DNA of 64,000 bases from Dipteris shenzhenensis (taxonomy: Eukaryota > Polypodiophyta > Polypodiopsida > Gleicheniales). The notes beneath the pieces were generated by a model. It was not told where the DNA came from and made no database searches. It saw only the letters and a program-made list of their open reading frames with translations. Location: the NCBI GenBank assembly GCA_047967505.1, contig CM106538.1; one strand, given 5' to 3'. A program made the translations under genes and the position numbers. Shown one piece after another: positions 22,090 through 33,416 of this stretch. Positions within the stretch are counted from its first letter, which is position 1, and each line of letters begins with the position of its first letter.

Positions 22090-24444
22090 TTCCTGGGCGT
22101 ACTGTGTACCTTGGAGGGGGAGAATGACCTTGGTGGGGGAACACTTGTCGAACTGATTGGTGCTGAGATCTCCGGTGCTGACTCTGAGTCATCCTTACAT
22201 TTGTCATTTTTTGTTTGTGACCGTATCACAACCCCCAACACTGTGCCAATCAAATGGGGGTTGTTGCCCTCCCCCGCCACTACTACATCAACCATATTCA
22301 CTTGGGATGTGGGTTCCACTCTTCCATTGGGACAATCTCTAGTGTAGTGGTCGTTCATGTTGCACTGTGTACAAGAGGGTCCCCCGAACGGCTGTGTACA
22401 ATCATCTTGGTAGTGGCCATACTCGCCATATTTGTAACACATGATGGGTCTTCTAAAGTTGGTACCTCTGCCTACACCTCCACGTCCACTTCAGAAACCA
22501 CCCCGTCATCCACGTTGATAAGGGGGGCCATAGCCACCTGCTGACATAGGTGGTTGGTACGGTGCATAGTAAGGTTGAGGATAGAAATAAGGGGCACCAA
22601 TTGAATTGGGTGCAAGAGCTTGGAGCAAAGGGGGAGTTGGGAGTAATGGAGGCGGCATGATAGGAGGAGAAGGTGGCTCAGATGCTCGTGCAAGAGGAGC
22701 AACAGGAGATACTGGTGTTGGGCTAGAAGTTATTGGTACCGCTCTGTTGACTGTAGCAACTAGAGGTTCCCTTGAAGTATACTCCGGGAAAAGCTTCCTT
22801 AGTCCTTTGAGGTACCTACACTCAGAGGCATCATGTCCATGGGGACACTCCCAATGACCATGGTTAGACCCCTTGCATTCTGTGCACCAAAGACCACTTC
22901 GAATCTGGGCCTCAAAGGAAGACTGGCCATCCACCTTTATTCTATCCTTCAGACCTTCTTTAATTTCTTCTAACTCTTTCTTGAGTTGCTACCATGCGGA
23001 TGATCCCTCCTCTCTTAGGAGCTGGGTGGTCATAGTCATTAATGAGGCAAAACTTAATTGTGACCATTCCATCTTGATAGCTTCCTTTAGGAAGTCTTGA
23101 AGTGAGGCATGTTCAGGGAGTTAGTCAACCAGCCTTATAGAAATGGTAGGGGATAATGCTTTCAAAAACCACCCCTTCATGACAACATCATTAGGTGGCA
23201 CAGACATCTTCGCCGCCAAGACCCTCATCCTTGTGTACATCTCAGAGATGCTTTCCCCAGGCTTCATGGTGTCAGTGGACAACTCCATATGTTCAAACTT
23301 CTCCAATTTGAAAGTCCGTAGAAACTCCTCCCTTAGAGCTGCCCAAGTTTGAAAATGGTCAGCCGGAATTGGCTATACCATACATCAGCTGCATCCTCCA
23401 ATGACGAAGGAAAGATGTGTAGAAAGGCATGCTCTTTCTCCACACCCTTGGCTTTGCATGCTGTGAGAAATTTCCTCACATGAGCTTCCGCATCCTCACG
23501 TAGGTGACCTTTGAAATTCTGAGTCTTCACATGGACTTTATTAACTCAAGAAGTCTAGATTTTTCTCTAGGACTGAGAACCACCACGCTCTACCTTAGGA
23601 GCTGAGGCGGAAGGAAGAGCAGAAAGGCCTCCCGATGGAGCAGTACTGAATATGGGTACTATGGAGACATATGGTGGAGTGGCTGATGAGACAACACCCG
23701 GGGCAGGAGACCACACTGGTGCAGTTACTACTGATGTAGCCATAGTGGAGATAGATGGTACTACAGGCACTACTGTTGCAAAAGTAGATAGTGAAGACAT
23801 GGGGAACGTTGGGGTCAATGGGGATGCAGAGACAGTTGGGAAGGAGAAGGAAGGGGTCGAAGCCATGTAGGATGGATAAGAAGCAATAGGAAAGGGTAGA
23901 GATGAACGGTAGGGGCATGACCGGAGCAAAAGGTGAACCCACAGGTGTCACGGATGTAGAAACTAGACTCGAAGGACAAGGGTTATGCATGGCAGACGAA
24001 ATGGCAGCGTGACCACTGGATGTCAAGTCCGGTGCTGAAGTGAGTACTACTCCTGTTGAAGTAGTTGTAGTGGCTACTGATGAAGACATCGTTGCAACAG
24101 GAGATAAGGGGGTCTTGACCTTGATGCACATCTGAGGAGCCCTCGTCCTTAGTACTTTCTTCTCTCACCCTTTCACCGCTTTGTACTTCTTCTTCTCCGG
24201 AGTCGGGATCTAACCACCATCGATCTTGTTGGTCCAAATCGATGAGAGTCTCGATGAAGTTACTTGCTCTGACTACAGCTCCAATAGATTCACTTTGTGC
24301 TCTTCCTGAGGACTTTGTGAACTTCCATCTCACGTAATGCTTTTTGTATCGAGTTTGGTTGGCCAGAAGTCTCCTCTCCACTCTCCTTAAGTACCTCCTA
24401 GTTCTCTCACTCGCTCCTTCAAGGGTATTAGAACTACTGGGCAT
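22090..24444 (-). pseudogene. gag (gypsy D)
   Basis: The ATG at 24444 gives MPSSSNTLEGASERTRRYLR, matching the gag start of E. A Ser/Pro/Thr-rich stretch follows. The capsid-like part includes HVRKFLTACKAKGVEKEH, ISEMYTRMRVLAAKM and PPNDVVMKGWFLKALSP. The knuckles are CTECKGSNHGHWEC, a partly deleted second one, CYKYGEYGHYQDDC (second Cys replaced by Tyr) and CTQCNMNDHYTRDC. Stops and frameshifts occur throughout. It continues past the inserted LTR element into 20457-20405. Confidence 0.85.
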
Positions 24445-24477
24445 AAGAACTCTCTCCTCTAGGACCCTGCCATAAGT

Positions 24478-25422
24478 TGTCTAAGGGGAGGGGTTCCTAT
24501 CCTTCTGGAGGTCAAAGGCCGCTGGTGTGAGAAGCATGAGTGTTGCAATGCTCTAATGCAGTGGATCGCGCGGAGTGCACCTTGCAGTGGTGTGCGGGTG
24601 TCGTAGGCTGTACTACAGAGTGAATAGCGACGTATGAGTGCACTATGCTAAATTACAGTCACATGAGAAATCCACAACATGAGCATCAGAAAGAGACAGG
24701 AAAAATGAGAAAGTGACCAAGTATGGCCGAAGTACATATCATTGGACCAACACCTACATGTCGCAAGTCACAAGTCACAAGAATACACAGGTCTATCCCC
24801 ATAGTGGACAGAGGGTTACACACAGGTCTCTCCACACTCTCTCCTAGGTGAGCTCGTAGCTCCAGCCTCTATCTCTCCTCACACTCTCCTCTCTCTCGCT
24901 CCAATGCTGAACACCGAATGCTGAATGCTGAATGCTCAAAGCTCTCTCCCCTCTTCTCCTTCATCCTCATCCCCCTGCCTTGGAGGGTCCCCTCTTCGCT
25001 AAGAATCTCCCTCCTTTCTCCCGATTGGTCATCCTCCTATCTCCTTAGCTATTGAGGATAGCCATTGCACCGCTGGCTCTCTTGATGGCTCCGGCAACTT
25101 CCTGACTCCCTGACTCGCCAGCGTCTTCTAGTCAGGGTGGATACTCCATGTGCATGTGAGCTAGATCATCGCACCACTGAACCACTGTACACGTCTTCAC
25201 CATGTGCAACTGTAAATACCCCTGACTGCTCCATGTGCGCAGTTCTCGATGAGATCCCCTTGGGCATGGTACTCCTGGTTGACTTGTGGTTGACATGTGT
25301 CAACCTGTGGTTAACATGTGTCGACGCATGGTCGCCTCGGATATGGTACTCCTAGATGAACCCGTGGTTGACAAATGTCACGCATAATTGACATGTGGTC
25401 AACGTTTGAGGTTAGTAACTGC
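24478..25422 (-). repeat. 5' LTR of gypsy D (diverged)
   Basis: The reverse strand ends ..GGAACCCCTCCCCTTAGACA at 24478, matching the 3' end of the gypsy E LTR (CCCCTCCCCTCAAACA). The far end near 25422 has GTTACTAACCTC in place of TGTTACC. It contains degenerate copies of the GTTGACATGTGTC repeat. About 945 bp against 1146 in E. Confidence 0.75.
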
Positions 25423-25439
25423 TTGGGGTCTCTATTGTA

Positions 25440-25968
25440 ATAGGCACATGCAATCCAAGTGCCCTCAGCTTCTACTGAAACCTCCTCGTGTGTCTACTGC
25501 TCCTAATGCAACTTCTTTGCCACGGCTAGTTTTTATGCCATGTACTCATGGTTCCGGGGCTGCAACCCCTCCTAAGACAAGTACAAGGGTAAAGCCAAAA
25601 TGCTTTCTTTCACTTTCAAATCGGTGCATAAAATAGCAGTTTGGGAGGGGGGGGGGGGGTGCGGAAGCATCATCATCTTCAGATTGGCAAGAGCCTAAGA
25701 AATCATTTAAGCCTGGAATTCTGGCTAGTAAAAGTTGGACGGAGACTTCTTCCACCTCTAAGGAGGCCCCTTTGGGTGATGCTTTTGGGGTTGCTAGCCT
25801 TGGGTCTATAGTGTTTCATTCGAACTCACTATTCTTATCACATATGATTGCTACATCACTTGACAATCCTGCCTCTTCTCCGCCTATTTCAACTAAGAAA
25901 CAAGGGAATGCTTTTGATGGATATGCTGGCTTGCCACATCCTGGTGCAGCCGTGCAGGTTGAGTCTTG
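25440..25968 (+). pseudogene. LINE family 2, ORF1-like C-terminal remnant
   Basis: Open stretches with Ser/Thr/Pro-rich sequence (SASTETSS-like, then KPGILASKSWTETSSTSKEA, LSHMIATSLDNPASSPP), broken by a poly-G run near 25650. No zinc knuckle is visible. Assigned as ORF1 only because it precedes the endonuclease in the same orientation. Confidence 0.35.
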
Positions 25969-27723
25969 AAATTTCCGTTCACACATCTTTCATTATACAT
26001 ATTTACATACTGCTCAAGTGTTTATTGTACATATTTACATACTGCTCAAGTGTTTATTGTACAATGTAAAAGGCCTCTGTAATATAAATAAAAGGAGGCC
26101 AGTTTGGGATTACCTCATTTCTCAAATGCCACATGTCGTATGTTTACAAAAGCATAATCAGCACTCTTTCACGGACCATGATGATTTCTTTGGGGGTTTT
26201 CACATATTCTATGCTGGCCGCTCTTCTTTCTCATGTTTTGCCATGTTAATTCATCTCATGACTGCAGCCACTGTTGGAATACAGTGACCCACGTGGGTGT
26301 TACATTATTGTCAAATGCATGATAAATGGGGACTTTTGAATTTGCCTCAGTTTATGCCTCGCATACATCTGTGGCTCGGGCTGGAATGTGGCATCGTTTG
26401 GCTGATTATCCCTGTTGTTTGCGGGAATTCTTTCATTTATGGGGATTTTAATAATTCTGCCACCAATGATGACAATACTACCCATTGGTCTCATATGCTA
26501 CAGAGAGAATGGGATGCATGGACTCAAATGGTTGATTCTTTCCATGCTTGTGATTTGTGGAGATATCATATGCCCGATGTTCATGGGTACACATGTCATC
26601 ACAATGCATTCACTCACTACTGGGCTTGATTGGATCGATGGTACATGGTCCACGCGGTGCAATTTTATGACTTGTTATATGTATTTGGATTATTCATTGC
26701 GTCTATCGGATCACTTTCCGGTCTTTATGACTTTGTTCTTTGGCCTTCTAGTGCATGATGTGTTGTTTCCCTATAAAAGACTTTTGCTGGTTAACAATTC
26801 CTATTTGACGCACTACCCTTTTTCAGTTATGGTCAAGGGACTCATTACCAGGCTTGCTTTGTGTACTCTAGTGAATGTGGACTAGGAATGGCTTGTTTTG
26901 TCTCCAGTATGCAGATCAAAGGATAGGGCAAATACTAACTGGCTGATGCAAAGGCCCAAATTCAGCATTTTACGACTGCTGTACAGAAACATCGAGTATC
27001 TTGTGAAGAGCAATCTCAATTTCGATCTGCCCTCCATTTCTTGGCATAGAATGATCAAAGAAAGTTAAGGAAATGATAGATTTGTTCTTGTCAAAAAGCC
27101 ATGAAGGATACTGGCTGCTCTTCCAAGGCTTTTTTCAAAAGCTTACACAACTATCGACGGATGCATTCCTTGTATTGTCTATTGCACCCGGATGGTTTGT
27201 AGAAGATGAATAAGTAGCAAGTTGATGATGCAGTTCAACATTATTATAGTGTTTTGTTTGCTGCCCCTCCTCCTTCGCCAGTGGAGGTTGATGCCGTGAA
27301 TGCTCTTCTCGTCATGTCCATCCAATTATCTCTCAATATGAGGCACCCATGTTGGAATTGCTATTTATAGATCAAGAGCTGAAAGAAGCCTTATCTAAAT
27401 TGGGAGGCTCCAAATCCCCAGGTTGGGATGGCCTCACAATGGATTTCTTTGTTGAAATTTGGGTGAACTCAGCCCTGTTTTACTGTACATGATCAATGAT
27501 GCCTGGCTCTCTGACTCTATGCCTTCTGCTTGGAAAAAAGGCTTGCTATTCTGATTCCCAAGAAGCCTTTACGCAAGTATTTGTTAGATTGGTAGCCACT
27601 CACTTTGATGCCTATGGTTTGCAAGCTCATTTCAAAAATGTTGGTATTGTGTATATCACATATTTATATTCAGGCTTGCATCATGTGCAATATGGGTTTG
27701 TGCCTTATAGACAGATTATGGAT

Positions 27724-28041
27724 TGTTAGAATATGAAGTCAAAGTGAGTGTATTTGTGTGTCCTAGCTCCCTAGGACTTATTTTATAGTCTAGTGAGTCC
27801 TAGACAGTGCTACGTGTCATATGGAAGATTATCCCATATGCATTGTGACTTTCTATAGTCTAGAGGCTCACACTATATAGTCTTGTACTTGTCTTGAGTT
27901 GTTTCATATCAGTCAACATCAAGCTATCTACATGTGAGTATTTTGGTTCATTGCTATTGCCTACTTTATTTGGGTTCATTTCCATTATGCTTGCAATCTT
28001 TCCTTTCCGTTCCTAGAGATAGCTTGCTACATGTTCCTTCA
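27724..28041 (+). repeat. 5' LTR of gag-only copia
   Basis: 318 bp, TGTTAGAATATGAAG..CCTTCA. A TATATAG box is at about 27874. Confidence 0.93.
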
Positions 28042-28043
28042 TG

Positions 28044-28054
28044 TGGTATCAGAG
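28044..28054 (+). other. Primer-binding site (Met tRNA type)
   Basis: TGGTATCAGAG, two bases after the 5' LTR end; the usual copia site for priming minus-strand synthesis. Confidence 0.9.
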
Positions 28055-28663
28055 TAATGTCCCTAGCCCTGCCCTCTCTTTCCCTTTCCCTTCCAAGAGG
28101 TTGAGGTAAGGGAGGCCAATGAAGCTACTCTACCTCCTCCTCCTTGCAAGACTGCCCTCTTCTCTCCTTGAGCTCTCTTCTCCTCCTACCCAAGCCTCAT
28201 CAACAGGAGCTGACTTGGAGCTGATTTACCTCGCCAACAACTACCCCTTCTTCAACCCAAAATGCATCGCCATAGTAGCCTCGCCTCCAACTGTTCCAGC
28301 CCTCTACAAACAAGCCATACAGGCCATACGGACTGATCCGTACTGCACCAAGGCTGTACAATAGGCCGTACAGGTTGTACATGCTGGACGGACTTTTCTG
28401 TATAGTAAGGACAGTTCTAGCATGCCCATACTGATGTGACATGCAATTTGCTCCTTTTGTCCGACATTCTCTTGGAGCTGCTGCCCGCAAGTTGGTGCCC
28501 GTATTCTGCCCATCATTCTCTTGGAGCTGCTCTGCTGATTTTACAGTTTCTGTCTTTCGACTTCTGTCTGCCATGAAGAAGTTCCAAACTTGCTCCACCT
28601 TATGAAGAACTTATCAAGGTGATCTTTCCATAGTTACACTTGCATTTCTACCCTTTTCCAGCC

Positions 28664-29590
28664 ATGGAGTCTTCCAAATCAACTACCATTTCGTTCGAGA
28701 AGTTTTCAGGTAAGAACTTCCTTACATGGCAAACAAAGATGCATCTTGTACTCATGAAAGATGGAGTGTGGCATGTTGTTAGTGGCAAGGAGAAAAAGCC
28801 ACAATCAGATAAAAGGAAAATTGCACACTGGGAGAATCTGAATGACAAACCTCTTTCTCATAATTGGTTTGGGGTTGGGTGATGAAGTTATTCATCATTT
28901 TGATTTTGACTCCACTGCTCACGACTTATGGGCTAAGTTTGAAGAATTATTTGGCAACAAAATCATCAATTCAAAGGTATTCCTCAGACAAGAATTCTTC
29001 AAGCTGCAAATGAAGCATGAAGACTCTCTTCTTGCTCATACGGAATCCCTTGTCACTCATCTTGCTAGTCTGAAGGCCCCTGTAGGGGAAGATGATCAAG
29101 TTGTTGTGCTCCTCTCGAGCATTGAGGAAATTTCTAAGTACTGAGAGATAATACCAGCATTGCGTGTGACACAACATTGCGTGTGACACAAATGGGTTAT
29201 CATGATATGGTTGCTATGCTCATTGATCATGAAAGACGATATGCACACACTCCGGAGTCCACTGTACTATACTCCAAGGGAAAAGGCAAATTCAAGCCTT
29301 TCAAATGCAATCACTATGGGAAGCTTGGTCACACTGAGGATCGCTACTTCCAGAAGCTTGCCAAGCAACAACACAAGGATCATTCCAACTTAGTTGGGGC
29401 TGCAACAAGTGAAGACGAAGAAGAAGATGATGCTTCGACACCGACTCATGCTCTTATTGCCAACATTAGAGATCTCTCTCTCCATTCAGAGGCCTATGTA
29501 CCTAATGATCGTATGCTTGGGTACTCTACCCTAGGTAGTCCCCCAAAAATGCTTGTAATATTGAGTCTTGTGTCCTTGAGTCAATAAAGG
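28664..29590 (+). pseudogene. copia gag (UBN2 type)
   Basis: Starts MESSKSTTISFEKFSGKNFL, the standard copia gag opening. The capsid-like core includes HFDFDSTAHDLWAKFEELFG and LRQEFFKLQMKHEDSL. The zinc knuckle reads CNHYGKLGHTEDRY: the second and last Cys of CCHC are both Tyr, as G-to-A changes would produce. An acidic patch (SEDEEEDDAS) follows. Frame changes near 28850 and a stop at about 29142 break it. Gag forms the particle that packages the RNA; this copy is unlikely to work. Confidence 0.88.
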
Positions 29591-29912
29591 TTCTCAGCCT
29601 TAGAAAGTCCTCCTCAAATGATGTTTTATTTCCTTTATGAGTGGTGTGTGGCTTCCTAGCAAGTCCTGCTATGAAGTCAGGAGGGGATGTATTGTGGAAG
29701 CCTTTCTATTGGCTTTGATGGGTCTCTCTATCAAGCCTGGCCGAGTTCCAAGATGTTGGTGCATTTCCCAAGACCGATTTGTTCGGTCAAGTAGCCATGC
29801 TTTATTTGAGCCTCTGAGCTACTTGGGGTGCACAGAGCAATAGACTCCATCATTGTCATGTTCTGTTCTTAGCTTCATTCCAGTAGTCCCTCACCTTTCC
29901 TTCATGGGGGGA

Positions 29913-30241
29913 TGTTAGAAAAAAAAAGAATATGAAGTCAAAGTGAGTGTACTTGTGTGTCCTAGGTCCCTAGGACTTATTTTATAGTCTAGTGATTCCT
30001 AGACAGTGCCACGTGTCATATGGAAGATCATCCCATATGCATTGTGACTTTCTAGAGTCTAGAGGCTCACACTATATAGTGTTGTACATGTCTTGAGTCT
30101 TTTCATATCAGCCAACATCAACCTATCTACATGTGAGTATTTTGGCTCTTTGCTATTGCCTACTTCCATTTGAGTTCATTTCCATTATGCTTGCAATCTT
30201 TCCTTTCCATTCCTAGAGATAGCTTGCTACATGTTCCTTCA
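29913..30241 (+). repeat. 3' LTR of gag-only copia
   Basis: 329 bp, matches the 5' LTR. It differs by an extra A run after TGTTAGAA and scattered substitutions. Confidence 0.93.
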
Positions 30242-31280
30242 TGGATAACACTGCAAATGCCCATATTGGTATTGAATATGCCAAATACATGCATCCGGAT
30301 GTTTTGATCAAGCAGATAGATATTGAAAAAGCCTTTGAACTGTTAGATGGGACTTTATTGCTCGTGTCATGCACCGGTTGGGCTTTGGACCTTAGATTCA
30401 AAGAGTGGTTTATTGGCTTTATGAGGGTGGCACTGCATCATGTCTTTTATTTGATGCCCTCTCTTCTCCATGGACTTTGGGACGCTCAGTTTGCCAGGGT
30501 TGTCTCCTCAGTGTTTTACTTTTTGCCATTGCACTCATCCACTCCCGATGTATATGGATGATCTAGTTTTGCACCAGTGTCTGCATGGTATTCATTTTCT
30601 TGGAGGTGCTCCTTCTGTCTGTCAGGCCTACAAATGACTCCTTTTTTCTCAAGAATTCACAATCGAATATGCAGCATCTTATGTGGGCTCTTGACTTGTT
30701 TGGTCTTGCAGCTGGATTACGAGTGAAATTTGCAAAGTCCAAACTTGTACCATGGCACGAGTGTGATTGGCATCACATTTTATGGCCTAGACTTGTATTT
30801 CCCTCTACTCAAATCATGCGTCATTTAGGCTATCCTATTGGTTTTCATATTTCATTACCACAGGAAAGGCTTTGGATACTATAAAAACTTTTTCATAAGA
30901 TTGATTATTGGAAAACTATCTACATGGTCATTACATGTGCGTCTTCGAATTGTGCAGTCTATTATCATGGCCTATGTGCAATTTCATTTGCCACTTATCC
31001 CTTGGTCTTTTTCACATATAGAGAACTATCTCAAGGGATATGGATTGTCTTTGGCGCACTAAAATTGATCGGAAGGCGCTTCGGATTCTCATTTATATTT
31101 ACGTTTGTTCAACCAAAATGCATGGGGGCTTGAATATCTTAAACATTCACACTAATGTGATAGCTCGCAAGGCCATACTTTTGCTTACTTTTTTGGAGTA
31201 GTGTCAGCCCAATGAACACTTATGCTCTCTTTTCTGATTACCTCACTTCATACTAATGCTTTAGCGCAAAAAACGAAAAA

Positions 31281-31303
31281 GTGTGTGTGTGTGTGTGTGT
31301 GTG
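31281..31303. repeat. (GT)n microsatellite
   Basis: Eleven to twelve GT units immediately after the A-rich end of the family 2 LINE. Confidence 0.97.
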
Positions 31304-31410
31304 AAAGTTATGGACTGGGGCCGCTAAATATGGGCACCCATACCCAAGGCTGGTGTCTTAGATGAGAAAATAAATATCATGCTATGAGAAAAAGAGAACA
31401 ATCATATTTG

Positions 31411-31772
31411 GAGAGCCAGATGCACAGAGGCATTGGATGGATTACAAGTTCACAATTCTCACAATTTGGCCAATATATGGACAGACACTATACATACACT
31501 GATGGCCATATGGGTGAGCATGCAGGGGTCCTCTAGGGAAGATTCTGATAGGAGGGCTACATTTTGTAGAGCGTGGAGGGGCTCCCCCTTCTTTTGTGAG
31601 TCTACTGCAAGGTTGAGATGGCATTTTCAGCCCCAACCTTGGTTGTTTTCTACCTCTTTTTGAGGAGTGTTTTTTCTCATGCATTACATGATGTATTTTC
31701 GCTTGAGCTTGCTCTCACAGGTTTTGTACTTCATACTTAATGGAAGTCGTTTTTTTTTTTGCAAAAAAGAAA
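31411..31772 (+). mobile_element. LINE family 1, 3' tail
   Basis: Contains the C-terminal ORF2 stretch around NSHNLANIWTDTIHTLMAIW, then the 3' UTR with GGTTGAGATGGCATTTTCAG and CTTAATGGAAGTCGTTTTTT, ending A-rich near 31772. 5' truncated. It directly precedes the host exon remnant. Confidence 0.85.
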
Positions 31773-31784
31773 GAAAGAGAGAAC

Positions 31785-31787
<3 letters not shown>

Positions 31788-31828
<41 letters not shown>
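31788..31828. repeat. (AG)n microsatellite
   Basis: About twenty AG units, lying 8 bp from the end of exon 3 of the host gene remnant. Confidence 0.97.
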
Positions 31829-31832
<4 letters not shown>

Positions 31833-31835
31833 TAC

Positions 31836-33025
31836 AAATGTGGGCTTCAATAATGTCATCCACAGTTGCAGAAGAGATATAGTTTTGGTAGTGCATATCT
31901 GACAAGGAAATCAACAATGAGCGCCAATCTATGATTATCACTTCAGTTGTTGCTTTGTCTGCTGCTGCTGTAGAAAGCTGGCAGTCATTTAGAAAGTTAG
32001 TCCACAGCTGGGATTTTTTTTTCAACCAAAAATCATGAAACTTGAAAACTTTAATACCTTGATGATTTCTTCAGTGTAGTCTTTCCAAACCTCAAATGGT
32101 CCACCGGGTCTATGTTTAGTACCAGGAATCCGAGGAATTGTCGACAAAGTGAGGTCATTCTTGCAAGCATTATGGACGAGTTCAATGGCATGGGAGACTT
32201 CTTCGGATGTTTTTTTCCATGAAACATATCCTGGAGAATTTAAATCTTATTTAAGTTTTTAAAAAAAATGATGAACTATGGAACATGTACCTGCATTCCT
32301 ATGATCTATGAATGTTGCTCGTTGAAAGCATAAGCATAAAACACACATCAACAATGACAATTCCTCACAATGACAATAGAGTGGCTGGATACCAAACCCT
32401 AGTCCATGAAAATTATATGCTTCTAACCCTTCATTTTCCATGTTTAAAAATATACATGATTTTTCAGATTAAGTCCTTAGAACTCTCACTTATTACTAGT
32501 TTATCACACCCATAATATTGTATATATTTTTCTCCCTTGTAATTGAATATCGGGGTCTTTCAGCAGCACAGAATTAAAATTTAGTTTTTGCATTAATATT
32601 CATGGCTCCTTATGTGGGTCACTATGATGCTCAAGGGTTATCAGTGTTGACAATATGTAGATCTGAGAGTCTGATTAAAATCCTGTCCTTTTCTTTTTGT
32701 GAGGAAGATATGCAGCTGTTCCAGTTTTTCATGTAAAGGTTTTTAGGAGCTTTTCTTGTCACATTTAGCATGACATGAAACACATTATTGCATGATACTT
32801 TTATGATTTTAACAAATTGAGCTGCTTGAATTGTTTTTTCGTTTTTTATTCTGCAAATAACTAGTCAAAATATCAACCAAATTGCTCAACAATAATTGCA
32901 AAGGTCACTTGTCACACACCTCCAGGACAATCTGCTCGGAAGATTCTGACTAGCTCTTCAAGTATTCGATAGTGCCAAATGCCAAGGTTGGGAAGGGGTT
33001 GTAATCCAAGAGGTTGTGGAGGATC
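31836..33025 (-). CDS. Three exons of an unidentified host gene (partial)
   Basis: Reverse strand, exons 33025-32920, 32230-32058 and 32007-31836 (106, 173 and 172 nt), joined by GT..AG introns with compatible phase: 35 codons plus 1 nt, then 2 nt plus 57 codons. The first acceptor follows a TTTTTTTTCTGCATGTTAG tract. The product has about 150 residues with segments PLGLQPLPNLGIWHYRILEE, TLSTIPRIPGTKHRPGGPFE and TEVIIIDWRSLLISLSD. I do not recognise the family. No retroelement motif is present. Both sides are cut, by a copia at 33290 and by repeats and a LINE tail below 31836. The second intron would be only 50 nt, which is short. Gene or pseudogene status is open. Confidence 0.6.
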
Positions 33026-33416
33026 CTAACATGCAGAAAAAAAACTTAATGACTTTCAGGGAATCATATGTTTCAGTTTCTACCTTGCTTTTCTTAAAAA
33101 GAAAAAGAAGAGTAAAATTGACAATGTCACCTACACATATGTCTTGGTAGAATGCTAACAAGTGAAAATAGATGATAATTCAAATTGCAAGATTTGATTT
33201 CCCAAAATACTGAGCTTCTAATAGACAAAAATACAATAATCCTGAATAAAGTCCAGTGAGAACGTTATACAAAATCATGCAGAAAATAAACCCCCCTCCA
33301 TAAGATGGGCTGAAGTACTCTGGAAACGTCTCAGAATACCTGGCAGTTTCTGGTCATGGTGGCACATGTTCATCCAAAAGGATATAGCTACCTATGAATG
33401 TACAAGGGATGTCAGA

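Larger units (their letters stand above)
13043..25422 (-). mobile_element. Ty3/gypsy copy D (old, internally deleted)
   Basis: Reverse-strand relative of gypsy E, read from its 5' LTR (25422-24478) through gag, protease, acidic spacer, an RT fragment fused to the IN C-terminus, the 49-bp type minisatellite, a G-rich array and the start of the extra ORF. It is cut at 13043 by the LTR ending at 13039. A LINE tail (20133-20404) and a small LTR element (20462-22084) inserted later. All frames are broken. Confidence 0.9.
27724..30241 (+). mobile_element. Gag-only copia element (TR-GAG type), complete ends
   Basis: LTRs at 27724-28041 and 29913-30241 begin TGTTAGAA and end TTCCTTCA. TSD TGGAT is at 27719-27723 and 30242-30246. 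PBS TGGTATCAGAG is at 28044-28054 and PPT GGGGGGA at 29906-29912. The 1.87 kb interior holds only gag; there is no protease, integrase or RT. TR-GAG elements of this design depend on a relative for reverse transcription and integration. The LTR resembles that of the small element at 20462 and fragments at 62402-62673. Confidence 0.94.
26057..31130 (+). pseudogene. LINE family 2, ORF2 remnant
   Basis: The endonuclease begins NVKGLCNINKRRPVWDYL, with VCLQKHN in place of the usual LQE(T/H) motif, YGDFNN, and RLSDHFPVFM near 26710. RT: GGSKSPGWDGLTMDFF (about 27410), LIKQIDIEKAFELLDGT (30307-30357, motif A), GRGS-like turns, and a damaged DDL motif (YMDDLVL-like at about 30553). After the RT, LPLIPWSFSHIE and later words follow. 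Frames change at least six times. It is interrupted by a copia element between 27724 and 30241. Confidence 0.8.
25423..31290 (+). mobile_element. LINE family 2, split copy
   Basis: Two pieces, 25423-27723 and 30242-31290, separated by the gag-only copia at 27724-30241. They hold an ORF1-like C-terminus, endonuclease and RT, ending GCGCAAAAAACGAAAAA followed by (GT)n. Joining the flanks at the copia TSD (TGGAT) restores the RT stretch PYRQIMD / NTANAHIGIEYAK. It is heavily mutated. Confidence 0.85.

Noticed and set aside
27724-30241. Element as a solo-LTR pair around a host gene
   Set aside because: The interior encodes a copia gag between a PBS and a PPT, and TSDs are outside both LTRs.
33055-33161. 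Possible fourth host exon (LAFYQDICVGDIVNF)
   Set aside because: It runs through a poly-Lys stretch, and no acceptor/donor pair gives a phase that joins the exon starting at 33025.
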